Shown here: positions 51,856 through 59,827 of the stretch, in pieces
Numbering within the stretch: the first letter of the stretch is position 1
Layout of the letters: each line of letters starts with the position of its first letter
Assembly: GCF_963678225.1 (NCBI RefSeq)
Contig: NZ_OY782764.1
Location: 3,167,001-3,231,000, forward strand
Length of the DNA: 64,000 nucleotides
Source of the DNA: an uncultured Cohaesibacter sp.
GTDB taxonomy: Bacteria > Pseudomonadota > Alphaproteobacteria > Rhizobiales > Cohaesibacteraceae
Reading direction: 5' to 3'
Notes under the pieces: generated by a model
Seen by the model: the letters and a program-made list of their open reading frames with translations, nothing else
Told to the model about the DNA's origin: nothing
Databases searched by the model: none
Program-made: the position numbers and the translations under genes

Positions 51856-53171
51856 CATCGCACTCGGAGGGCGCTGTCGCGCTCGAATTGGAAGGGCGCA
51901 ACTCACCGCCAGCCGATCTAGCCCTTGCTCGGAAACTGTTCGATGAATTGGAGCTGCGCACCAGCAATGCTTTTGGCTTTACGCGTCCATCCTTCGGGCT
52001 TGGCGAACAGATTGCCCACGATATGGTGCGGCGTGAAGCGCGTAAACTGGGCCTTGAAACCAAAATCGATGCCGGTTGTAACCTCTACATGACCCTTAAG
52101 GGCCGTAAAAGCGGCCCCGGCTTGATGATCGGTTCGCATCTTGATTCCGTGCCCCGTGGCGGCAACTTCGATGGCGCTGCTGGCGTTTTGATGGGGCTGG
52201 CTGTCGTGTCTGGTTTTGTGAAGGCCGGTATTACGCCGGAACGCGATATCACTGTCATGGCCATCCGGGCTGAAGAAAGTGTCTGGTTTGGGGCATCCTA
52301 CATTGGCAGCCGTATGGCGTTTGGTCGGTTGGATAGCGATGAGCTTACGGCTCTGAAGCGCTCTTCCGACGGCGTATCCCTGCTGTCTGCTATTGACGGA
52401 AATGGTGGTGATGCAAAGTCCGTTGCTGCCGGACAAGCTTTCCTGTCGGCTGAAACAGTTGGCATGTTCATCGAGCCACATATCGAGCAGGGACCGGTTC
52501 TGGTGGATAGAAAAATCCCAGTTGGGATTGTCACCGGCATTCGCGGCTCTTTCCGGTACCGAGCTGCCCGCTGCCTTGGGGAATATGGCCATTCTGGCGG
52601 CACCCCACGCGATTGTAGGGCCGATGCTGTGCGCGCCGTTGCCACACTGGTTGTGCTTCTGGATGAAGCGTGGATTCAACTGGCCGACGAAGGCCGCGAT
52701 CTGGTCGTCACCTTCAGCCAGTTTTCCACCAACCCCGATGAGGCTGCTTTCAGCAAGATTGCTGGGGAGGTCGATTTTTCTCTCGACGTGCGTAGCGAGG
52801 AGCCTGAGACGCTGCAGCGAATGCAGGAAAAACTGCACGAAGCTGTTGCCATCATTGAGCGTGAGCAGGGTGTTCGGTTCGATATGGGCAAGATATCAAC
52901 CAGTGCGCCCGCCAAAATGCAGCCTTCCATTGTAAAGGGGCTGGAAAGCTGTGCACAGGATCTTGAACAAACAACACTCACGATGCCATGCGGTGCTGGT
53001 CACGATGCTGCTGTATTTGCCGCAGCTGGGGTGCCGACTGGCATGATCTTTATCCGAAATGACCACGGCAGTCATAACCCTGAAGAGCATATGGAATTGG
53101 ACGATTTTGCTCTTGCGACTAATCTGCTGTCGGCATTTTGCCTGAGAGACCCGTTGGAGCGGGCTGAATAG
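51852..53171 (+). CDS. M20-family amidase: N-carbamoyl-amino acid hydrolase/allantoate amidohydrolase type
   Basis: 439 residues. Zn-binding layout of the hydantoinase/carbamoylase group: His in MIGSHLDSVPRGGNFDGAAG with its Asp, Glu pair region AIRAEESVWFG, IEPHIEQGPVL, and the late His in NDHGSHNPEEHM. The dimerisation domain has GHSGGTPRDCRADA. Such enzymes split carbamoyl, ureido or formimino groups from amino acids. Unlike the M20 protein at 43446, the metal ligands look complete. Co-transcribed with the GntR regulator. Confidence 0.9.
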   Translation: MTSHSEGAVALELEGRNSPPADLALARKLFDELELRTSNAFGFTRPSFGLGEQIAHDMVRREARKLGLETKIDAGCNLYMTLKGRKSGPGLMIGSHLDSVPRGGNFDGAAGVLMGLAVVSGFVKAGITPERDITVMAIRAEESVWFGASYIGSRMAFGRLDSDELTALKRSSDGVSLLSAIDGNGGDAKSVAAGQAFLSAETVGMFIEPHIEQGPVLVDRKIPVGIVTGIRGSFRYRAARCLGEYGHSGGTPRDCRADAVRAVATLVVLLDEAWIQLADEGRDLVVTFSQFSTNPDEAAFSKIAGEVDFSLDVRSEEPETLQRMQEKLHEAVAIIEREQGVRFDMGKISTSAPAKMQPSIVKGLESCAQDLEQTTLTMPCGAGHDAAVFAAAGVPTGMIFIRNDHGSHNPEEHMELDDFALATNLLSAFCLRDPLERAE

Positions 53172-53230
53172 GGGTGGGATTGAGGCTGTAGGCCCGACGC
53201 GCGTGCCTCCTAAGGCTCCTGGAAGCGGCA

Positions 53231-53272
53231 CAAAAAAGCACCCGGCATCACGCTATGAATGACCCGGGTGCT
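53231..53272 (-). terminator. Rho-independent terminator on the minus strand
   Basis: AGCACCCGG (53237-53245) pairs with CCGGGTGCT (53264-53272), 9 bp, loop of 18 nt. The T run (six) follows on the minus strand only. On the plus strand, after the amidase gene, there is no T run, so it is a poor plus-strand terminator. Confidence 0.75.
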
Positions 53273-53323
53273 GAAGGTGGGATAAACCGCCCTTGGTGCG
53301 GCAACATCTTGTCAAGATGGTAT
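53231..53323 (-). ncRNA. Candidate short minus-strand RNA with intrinsic terminator
   Basis: No gene lies on the minus strand here, yet there is a strong minus-strand terminator (53237-53272 plus TTTTTT). Upstream on that strand are two small hairpins: CATCTT-GAC-AAGATG (53319-53305) and CCGC/GCGG (53301-53287). A possible promoter is TTGATT, 17 bp, CATACA (-10 at 53335-53330). The RNA would be about 90 nt and start inside the GGTATACC site (53319-53326), so it could be controlled by the GntR regulator. All of this is inferred from sequence pattern. Confidence 0.35.
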
Positions 53324-53337
53324 ACCGCCTGTATGCA
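53309..53337 (+). promoter_or_regulatory. Promoter of pxpA with GGTATACC operator in the spacer
   Basis: -35 TTGTCA (53309-53314), 17-bp spacer, -10 TATGCA (53332-53337); GGTATACC at 53319-53326 lies in the spacer, as in the divergent promoter at 51009-51037. The inverted repeat CATCTT/AAGATG (53305-53319) overlaps the -35. The leader to pxpA contains hairpins TCCCGT/ACGGGA (53403-53420) and GATGCA/TGCATC (53430-53454). Confidence 0.65.
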
Positions 53338-53483
53338 TTAGCTGAAATGTAAAATCAAGTGTTTCTTGTGCTTGTTATTGTGGATTGAACGGCTTGCAGA
53401 GCTCCCGTAGGAATACGGGAAGATAATTTGATGCAAGCGCGTCTTTCCTGCATCAAGAAACGCATACAGAAAGAGTTGGTGAC

Positions 53484-54254
53484 ATGGCCAAAACAGTCGA
53501 TTTGAATTGTGATATGGGCGAAGCTTTTGGTGCCTATACAATCGGGGATGATGCCGCGATGCTGGAAATCATTTCCACCGCCAACGTGGCATGTGGATTT
53601 CACGCGGGAGATCCGGTCGTCATGCGCGATACCATTCTAGCAGCCAAAGCGCAGGGCGTGTCGATTGGGGCGCATCCTTCCTTTATGGATCTCTACGGTT
53701 TTGGGCGTCGGCGTATCATGGGCGACAAGCCCGAGGATCTGGAAGCACAGATCATTTATCAGATTGCTGCAATCGATGGCATGGCGCGCTCTCTTGGCTG
53801 GCCAATAGCCCACATGAAGACACATGGAGCACTTGGCAACATGGCGGCAGAAGACCCTGTCTTGGCAGAGATCTGTGTGCGGGCAGTGGTCGCCATCAAT
53901 CCCAAGCTGGTGGTGGTTGCGCTTCCTTATTCCGAAATCATGAAGGCAGCCGAAAAAGCAGGGCTCGCTGTTGTCTGTGAAGTCTATGCAGACCGTACCT
54001 ACACTGCAGAAGGTATGTTGACACCGCGTTCCCAAGAGGGCGCAGTGATCAAGGATCATGCCCAATCGGTCGATCAGGCACTTGCCATGGTGCGTGATGG
54101 ATATATCCCCACAACAGCGGGCACGAAGCTTCCTGTGGAGGCTGGCTCCATCTGCGTGCATGGGGATACGCCCGGGGCAGTTGCCACGGCAAAAGACTTG
54201 CGCGAGGCCTTCGTTAAGGAAGGAATCGCAATCGCTCCATTTGCTCAGAACTGA
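53484..54254 (+). CDS. pxpA: LamB/YcsF family protein, 5-oxoprolinase subunit A homologue
   Basis: 256 residues, full length. Diagnostic N-terminus VDLNCDMGEAFGAYTIGDD, then NVACGFHAGDP, GAHPSFMDLYGFGRR, HMKTHGALGN and EVYADRTYTAEGMLTPR. PxpA works with PxpB and PxpC in ATP-dependent opening of 5-oxoproline to glutamate; neither partner is in the window. The gene follows the amidase after 312 bp and has the same predicted operator as the peptidase operon, so its substrate may be a lactam formed in that pathway. Confidence 0.92.
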   Translation: MAKTVDLNCDMGEAFGAYTIGDDAAMLEIISTANVACGFHAGDPVVMRDTILAAKAQGVSIGAHPSFMDLYGFGRRRIMGDKPEDLEAQIIYQIAAIDGMARSLGWPIAHMKTHGALGNMAAEDPVLAEICVRAVVAINPKLVVVALPYSEIMKAAEKAGLAVVCEVYADRTYTAEGMLTPRSQEGAVIKDHAQSVDQALAMVRDGYIPTTAGTKLPVEAGSICVHGDTPGAVATAKDLREAFVKEGIAIAPFAQN

Positions 54255-54262
54255 ATTTGGCT

Positions 54263-54294
54263 GGCAGGTGGCGCAAAAATAGCTGCTACCTGCC
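54263..54294 (+). terminator. Probable terminator after pxpA
   Basis: GGCAGGT (54263-54269) pairs with ACCTGCC (54288-54294), with additional pairing possible inside, 8 bp past the pxpA stop. The following ATACTTGTTT is only moderately T-rich. Confidence 0.55.
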
Positions 54295-54428
54295 ATACTT
54301 GTTTCCTACGCGGCACACTTTGGAAAAGTGCGCTTAGGCGCACAAGTGAGCAAAGTATAACAAGTTGCAATGATCCAATTACTTGGATCAACCAACTATC
54401 AAATTGCTTTAACTTTTTAAGAGAGATT

Positions 54429-54502
54429 TGGCTGGGGATCCTGGACTCGAACCAGGACCGACGGAGTCAGAGTCCGCTGTTCTACCATTAAACTAATCCC
54501 CA
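54429..54502 (-). tRNA. tRNA-Gln (anticodon CTG)
   Basis: Minus strand, 74 nt including encoded CCA (54431-54429). Acceptor TGGGGAT pairs with ATCCCCA, discriminator G. The anticodon arm is CGGA-CTCTGAC-TCCG with anticodon CTG. The T arm is CCTGG-TTCGAGT-CCAGG, a perfect stem with the TTCGA loop. Reads CAG codons. Confidence 0.95.
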
Positions 54503-54869
54503 GTACAATCAATGGCTTGCGCCAAAGCTTTAAAGAAGCGGTAGAACGTTGTAATTTAACGTTGTGCGGGGTTTCTATCCCCCCCGAGCACGGGCGTCAA
54601 GAGGGGTTTTTGAAAAAGGTGTGACAGTGGACGGTTTTTGCTTTTTTCCCACAGGAGCTTCAATCGCGCTTTTGGTTATGGTGGAATTGGCAAAATTCTC
54701 TCTAGCCCTCGAAAGTGCAGGGAATGGGCCAAAAGGAGCGGTTTGCGAAATGCAATTCGTGGCTTGCCCTTTGGCTTGAGGCTGCTAGACTAGAGGGGAC
54801 AACATAATTGAATCACAAGCTGCGCGCCGTGATTTGTCCTCATGATTGCAGCGCAGCAGGAGACAGATA
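54503..54869. other. Intergenic region, nothing certain
   Basis: 367 bp between the tRNA and ppx. It should contain the tRNA promoter on the minus strand and the ppx promoter on the plus strand. AACGTTGT occurs twice near 54545-54565. A frame at 54564-54779 is open but has no ribosome site or recognisable sequence. Confidence 0.35.
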
Positions 54870-56789
54870 TTGGCACAAGATGGTGGCGAGCCCCCAAACG
54901 GGGGCCGTGCATCTGCTGGCCTTAGACGTGTGCATAGAGGGAAGAGTGGATCTGATCGCAATAGATCCATCTCAGCCGGGGAAAAAAACACGGTACCTGT
55001 CGGTATAGCTGATGACGGGCCTGAGACATCAGGCAAAGCCCGTTCATCGCATAATACTGAGCAACAGGGGCACTCTGCTCATAGACAGGCAGAGGGCTCC
55101 AATGGTCAGCAGCAAAAGCGAAAAAGGCGTCGCTCGCGCTCCCGCAAGAAAAGAGACAATGCTTCGGGGGCAATGGTTTCGCAAGAGCGCCAGAATGCGC
55201 AGCCAGAGGCTAAACACTCCCATGAAACGGATGAATTCCGTTCCATGCAAGGGAAACGTGCGCCCGAAGTTTCATCCGACAATGGGAATGCTTCAGGAAA
55301 ACAGACCGGTCGTTCGCAATCCGAAACGGATCATGGCGAGAGCGACCGTGATCGATCGTCTGGTCACCTCAATCAGAGCCGCAAATCCTCTCGACGCAAA
55401 AGACGCGGGGGGCGGGGCAATGATGCGTCCAGGGCGCCCGGTGGGGCAGGTCAGCGTGGCGAGGTAAAGTCCACTCTGACAACCGCTCATGGAATTAAAG
55501 CGGCTGATCAAGTTTCTAGCGTCAACAAGGCCGATGGGGTAAAGAAAGACCAGAATGGGGCAAAAGGTGCAAGGTCTGTGCCTCACCCCGCGCCGAAATC
55601 CCAGTCACGACCGCATCAGGCGACGCACTCCCATGCACCTCACTATGCCAGTGGCGGCGAACCATATGCTGCATTGGATCTGGGCACGAATAACTGCCGC
55701 TTGCTCGTGGCCGAGCCTTATGGTCAAAGCTTCCGCGTGGTGGATGCCTTCTCGCGTATCGTGCGCTTGGGGGAAGGGCTGTCTCAATCCGGTCGCCTGA
55801 GTGAAGAAGCGCAGGACAGGGCCATAGCCGCGTTGAAAGTTTGCCAGTCCAAGCTTAGCTATCGCTCCGTCAAACGGTTCCGATTGATCGCCACTGAAGC
55901 CTGTCGCCGAGCAGCGAATGGTGGAGCTTTCCTTCATCGCGTGCAGCGTGAAACGGGGTTGCGTCTGGAGATCGTGGATCGGGAAACGGAGGCGCGTCTG
56001 GCTGTTTCCGGCTGCGCATCATTGGTTCATCCGGAAGCTGATGGCGTTGTGCTGTTTGACATCGGCGGCGGGTCGTCTGAAATCGTCTGGCTGGATCTTG
56101 ATCCGCTTTCTGAAGAGGGCGTTGTGCATCCTGGCGAAAAGCGCAATCGACAAACACGCCGCGCAATGCGGCATCTGTCTGAGCGCATACGCTGCTGGGC
56201 TTCGCTTCAGGTTGGCGTTGTCACCTTGTCGGAGAAACACGGTGGCAAAGTTGTTACCCGTGCCCATTTTGAAACCATGGTGGAAGAAGTGCGCAGCATG
56301 CTGGGTGATTTCGAAGAGCGTGATGCTCTCGCGAAAGCCATCGAGACCAAGCATATCCATATGCTCGGCACTTCGGGCACAGTAACTACGCTGGCTGGGG
56401 TGCATCTGGGGCTTGAGCGCTATGATCGAAGGCAGGTCGACGGCACTTGGCTGACCGCAACCGAATTGCGCGACATGATTGGACGCGTGCTCGATATGAA
56501 TTTTCAGGAACGGATGAATAATCCTTGCATCGGTGCCGATCGTGCAGATCTGGTTTTGGCAGGTTGTGCCATTCTTGAAGCCTTTCACAGGGAATGGCCC
56601 TGTTCGCAGCTGCGTGTCGCAGACAGGGGCTTGCGCGAGGGTATTCTGATGGAAATGATGATTGATGATGGCGTGTGGAACCCACAATCCAATCAGACCG
56701 GCAAGAAGACAACCGGCAAGAAAAAACGCTCGCGCCGCCGAGGTGGTCGCGGCCACCGCGGCGGGCATGGCCGCGCGAAAGCAACGTGA
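54870..56789 (+). CDS. ppx: Exopolyphosphatase/pppGpp phosphatase family (Ppx/GppA) with long disordered ends
   Basis: 639 residues from TTG 54870, chosen for the ribosome site AGGAGA 8 bases before; the frame is open to 54846. The first ~265 residues are low-complexity, rich in Arg, Lys, Ser, Gln and Gly (for example QQQKRKRRRSRSRKKRD). The Ppx/GppA ASKHA-type domain then starts with YAALDLGTNNCRLLVAEP and continues with DAFSRIVRLGEGL, ATEACRRAANG, LFDIGGGSSEIVW and LGTSGTVTTLAG. The C-terminus is again basic (KKTTGKKKRSRRRGGRGHRG). It is 134 bp ahead of rlmE in the same direction. Confidence 0.88.
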   Translation: MAQDGGEPPNGGRASAGLRRVHRGKSGSDRNRSISAGEKNTVPVGIADDGPETSGKARSSHNTEQQGHSAHRQAEGSNGQQQKRKRRRSRSRKKRDNASGAMVSQERQNAQPEAKHSHETDEFRSMQGKRAPEVSSDNGNASGKQTGRSQSETDHGESDRDRSSGHLNQSRKSSRRKRRGGRGNDASRAPGGAGQRGEVKSTLTTAHGIKAADQVSSVNKADGVKKDQNGAKGARSVPHPAPKSQSRPHQATHSHAPHYASGGEPYAALDLGTNNCRLLVAEPYGQSFRVVDAFSRIVRLGEGLSQSGRLSEEAQDRAIAALKVCQSKLSYRSVKRFRLIATEACRRAANGGAFLHRVQRETGLRLEIVDRETEARLAVSGCASLVHPEADGVVLFDIGGGSSEIVWLDLDPLSEEGVVHPGEKRNRQTRRAMRHLSERIRCWASLQVGVVTLSEKHGGKVVTRAHFETMVEEVRSMLGDFEERDALAKAIETKHIHMLGTSGTVTTLAGVHLGLERYDRRQVDGTWLTATELRDMIGRVLDMNFQERMNNPCIGADRADLVLAGCAILEAFHREWPCSQLRVADRGLREGILMEMMIDDGVWNPQSNQTGKKTTGKKKRSRRRGGRGHRGGHGRAKAT

Positions 56790-56923
56790 GTGCCTTTTTC
56801 TGGCGACCATGAGCGCCTATATGGGTGCAAGAGATAACAGGATCAAACCGGAATGTAGCGGCGATTGCGAACCATATTGGTTCCGCCGCCTTTTCGTCTG
56901 ATGAAACAATCGGAGCCTTGACG

Positions 56924-57655
56924 ATGGCTAAAAAATCCGGCGGTGGAGAGGGGCGTGACAGCCGCGGCCACCGCGTTGAGAAGGTAAGGGTCAAAACGGC
57001 CCGTGGGCGCAAGAGCTCTTCCACACGCTGGTTGCAACGCCAGCTGAACGATCCTTATGTGCAGCGCGCCAAGCTGGAGGGCTTCCGGTCGCGCTCGACT
57101 TTCAAATTGATCGAAATGGATGACCGCTTCCAGTTTCTGAAACCGGGCATGCGGGTGGTTGACCTTGGTTGTGCGCCGGGCGGATGGTGCGATATTGCTG
57201 CGCGCAGGGTGCAGTCCAACAGCGACAACCCACTGGTGGTGGGTATCGACTATCTGGGTATGGATCCTCTGCCGGGTGTGACCGTGCTGCTTAAAGACTT
57301 TCTGGATGATGACGCACCACAGATGCTGATGGATGCGCTGGGGGGCCACAAGCCCGATATCGTCCTTTCGGACATGGCCGCACCAACGACTGGCCACCAA
57401 CAGACAGACCATCTGCGTACCGTGCATCTGTTTGAGGTTGCAGCCCTGTTTGCCAAGGAAAACCTCAAGCCGGGCGGCGTATTTCTTTCCAAGGTATTCA
57501 AGGGCGGCACCGAGCATGAAATGCTCGCCGAGCTTAAGAGGGACTATCAGTCCATCGCTCATATCAAGCCACCGGCAAGCCGCAAGGAAAGCCCTGAAAT
57601 GTATGTGTTTGCCAAAGGCTTTCGTGGTCAATCCGCACAGGATGAAGAGGAATAG
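56924..57655 (+). CDS. rlmE: 23S rRNA (uridine 2'-O-) methyltransferase RlmE/FtsJ
   Basis: 243 residues from ATG 56924; the open frame upstream to 56825 lacks family similarity. The K-D-K-E tetrad is complete: Lys61 (STFKLIEMD), Asp150 ([11 protein letters not shown]), Lys190 (LSKVFKGG) and Glu222 (SRKESPEMY). The SAM site is [14 protein letters not shown] basic N-terminal extension of about 30 residues is usual in alphaproteobacteria. It methylates U2552 of 23S rRNA late in 50S assembly. Eight bases from the next gene. Confidence 0.95.
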   Translation: MAKKSGGGEGRDSRGHRVEKVRVKTARGRKSSSTRWLQRQLNDPYVQRAKLEGFRSRSTFKLIEMDDRFQFLKPGMRVVDLGCAPGGWCDIAARRVQSNSDNPLVVGIDYLGMDPLPGVTVLLKDFLDDDAPQMLMDALGGHKPDIVLSDMAAPTTGHQQTDHLRTVHLFEVAALFAKENLKPGGVFLSKVFKGGTEHEMLAELKRDYQSIAHIKPPASRKESPEMYVFAKGFRGQSAQDEEE

Positions 57656-57662
57656 GACGCCC

Positions 57663-58175
57663 ATGGATGTGGTGATCAAGCCTTACGCTAAGGAGAAAGG
57701 TGACGCACTTTGCGCCTTTCTCAAGCAATGCTGGCTTGACACTTACATCAGTGAAGTGGGGCGTAGTGCGACGGAAGGACTGATCCGCAGCATGCTGGGC
57801 GATGGTATTCGCGCGCTTGTACCCGGGCGGGATGAAAAGGCCTATCTTGCCTATATCGGAGCCCGGCTCGTTGGTTCCATCATCTGTGCCCATAGGCATC
57901 ATTTCCTCTATGTGTGGGGGCTATATGTGGCAGAAGACACGCAGCGACGTGGCTTGGGCTGTCACTTGCTGGATCATGCCATGGCAGGCCTACATGCGGA
58001 TACAATTGTCGAGGTCAGTGTTCTCACAGCAAGCCAGAAGGCCAGAGATTTTTACGACAAGCTTGGTTTTCGTCAGGTGGGTGAAGAGCATTATGATATG
58101 GGAGCGGGCAATCCCGTTCCATCACTCATACTACAAGCCCCCGTTGCCCATATTCGGAACCTTGCTGGCCTCTAG
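57663..58175 (+). CDS. GNAT family N-acetyltransferase
   Basis: 170 residues from ATG 57663, 8 bp after rlmE. Acetyl-CoA motif A is VWGLYVAEDTQRRGLGCHLL, with beta4 strand GARLVGSIICAH before it; the C-terminal SVLTASQKARDFYDKLGFRQ is the usual motif B. The substrate is unknown; proximity to rlmE suggests only co-transcription. Confidence 0.87.
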   Translation: MDVVIKPYAKEKGDALCAFLKQCWLDTYISEVGRSATEGLIRSMLGDGIRALVPGRDEKAYLAYIGARLVGSIICAHRHHFLYVWGLYVAEDTQRRGLGCHLLDHAMAGLHADTIVEVSVLTASQKARDFYDKLGFRQVGEEHYDMGAGNPVPSLILQAPVAHIRNLAGL

Positions 58176-58568
58176 AGTCTTCTGGGCCGCAAGTGCTAGC
58201 TTGCAAGCATATGGTGAGGAAAGTGAATTTTTTCACTTTTTGAGTGATCCGGCCTCAAACCAGCTCCGTAAGGGAAAGCATAAGAAAAGTGAACCCAGAC
58301 TTATAGCTCCGTTTCCCTGTGCTCTCGATGTCCCCACAATTCTGAGATCATGGTGGGAGGGGAGCGCCTATTTTGAGACCTTTCGACACAGCCCTGCCAG
58401 ATCAAATTCAGTATTGCGATAATTTCATGTATTTTTACGCATCAGTGATGCATCTGGCCTAGGGCATTGCTAAAAATAGATAGCTGGTGCACGAACCACG
58501 CGGTGCAAGATGACCCTTTACACCGACGTGCGACCTTTGAAATTGTTGACCGAGATGAGGACCACACC
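58176..58568. other. Intergenic region before hemH with hairpins
   Basis: AAAGTGAA (58220-58227) and TTCACTTT (58232-58239) form an AT-rich 8-bp hairpin with a short T tail that may terminate the GNAT transcript. GCTTGCAAGC near 58197-58206 is a perfect palindrome. GCATCA-G-TGATGC (58438-58450) is an inverted repeat in the likely hemH promoter area. No gene is seen. Confidence 0.45.
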
Positions 58569-59603
58569 ATGAATGAGAATTGGCCCGACAATCACCCCTC
58601 CGTTGCGTTTGGCAAAGTTGGCGTCCTGCTTGTTAATCTCGGCACACCCGATGGCACTGATTACAAATCAATGCGCCGATATCTCAAGGAATTTCTCTCC
58701 GATCAGCGCGTGATCGAGGAGCCAAGATGGAAATGGTGGCCCATTTTGAATGGCATCATTCTTCAGACACGACCACAAAAATCCGGCAAGGCTTATGCTT
58801 CCATCTGGAACAATGAGAAGAATGAAGGGCCTTTGCTGACCATCACGCGCAGCCAAAGTGAAAAGCTGGCCGAGCGCTTCGCGGCCTTGACGTTGGCCCG
58901 GCCGGTCGAGGTAGATTACGCAATGCGTTATGGCAATCCTTCGATCAAATCAAAGATCACGGCTCTGGCCGAGAAGGGATGCGAGCGCCTGCTCGTTCTA
59001 CCGCTTTATCCGCAATATGCTGCCGCTACGACAGCCACAGTCAATGATGTGGTGTTTGATGTACTCAAAGAGATGCGCTGGCAACCGGCCCTGCGCACCT
59101 TGCCGCCTTATCACGATAATCCCGCCTATATCGAAGCGCTGGCGACCTCGCTCAAGAACAGTCTGGCTAGGCTCGATTTCGAACCGGAAGTTATTCTGGC
59201 TTCCTATCACGGCATTCCCCAGCGCTATTTTGACAATGGTGATCCATACCATTGTCATTGCATGAAGACTTCCCGCCTTGTGCGCGAAGCTTTGGGATGG
59301 TCCAAAGACTATATGCGCACAACGTTCCAGTCCCGCTTCGGACCGGAAGAGTGGTTGCAGCCTTACACAGACAAAACAGTCGAGAGCCTCGCCCAGTCCG
59401 GTGTCAAGCGCATTGCAATTTACAATCCGGGCTTTTCAGCTGATTGTCTTGAAACACTCGAAGAGATCGATGGCGAAAATCGAGAGATCTTCATGGAGCA
59501 TGGTGGCGAGAAATTTGCCCATCTGCCGTGCCTGAATGACAGCGAAGAAGGCATGGACATGCTGGCAATGCTGACGATCAACGAACTTCAGGGCTGGGTC
59601 TGA
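58569..59603 (+). CDS. hemH: Ferrochelatase
   Basis: 344 residues from ATG 58569, after GAGGAC; the frame is open to 58467 without family similarity. Conserved features: VGVLLVNLGTPDG, metal-site His214 in ASYHGIPQRYF, and Glu295 in ADCLETLEEI. It inserts iron into protoporphyrin IX, last step of haem synthesis, at the inner membrane face. The Cys pair in YHCHCMKTS resembles positions seen in some bacterial ferrochelatases, but a 2Fe-2S cluster is not supported. Confidence 0.95.
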   Translation: MNENWPDNHPSVAFGKVGVLLVNLGTPDGTDYKSMRRYLKEFLSDQRVIEEPRWKWWPILNGIILQTRPQKSGKAYASIWNNEKNEGPLLTITRSQSEKLAERFAALTLARPVEVDYAMRYGNPSIKSKITALAEKGCERLLVLPLYPQYAAATTATVNDVVFDVLKEMRWQPALRTLPPYHDNPAYIEALATSLKNSLARLDFEPEVILASYHGIPQRYFDNGDPYHCHCMKTSRLVREALGWSKDYMRTTFQSRFGPEEWLQPYTDKTVESLAQSGVKRIAIYNPGFSADCLETLEEIDGENREIFMEHGGEKFAHLPCLNDSEEGMDMLAMLTINELQGWV

Positions 59604-59827
59604 GGTTTCATGCGGCAAAAGGCGGATAAGTCGAACGGCTTTCAGGGGCGTTTGAAGTTTCTGTCTTTCAGCCAGATTGAGGCTAACACTGACAATCAGC
59701 AATAATCCGGGTTTATCCAAAGTCTGAGCAGGTGCCGGTAAGGCGCTTCTCCCGCCTGAGCAATTGAATTTATCATCGCTGTGATTGAGGTTGATACTGT
59801 TTATCCATAACAACCGAAGGTGGAGTT

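Noticed and set aside
54564-54779. 71-residue frame downstream of tRNA-Gln
   Set aside because: No ribosome site or similarity; position next to the tRNA suggested a mobile remnant, but there is no integrase or att-like repeat.
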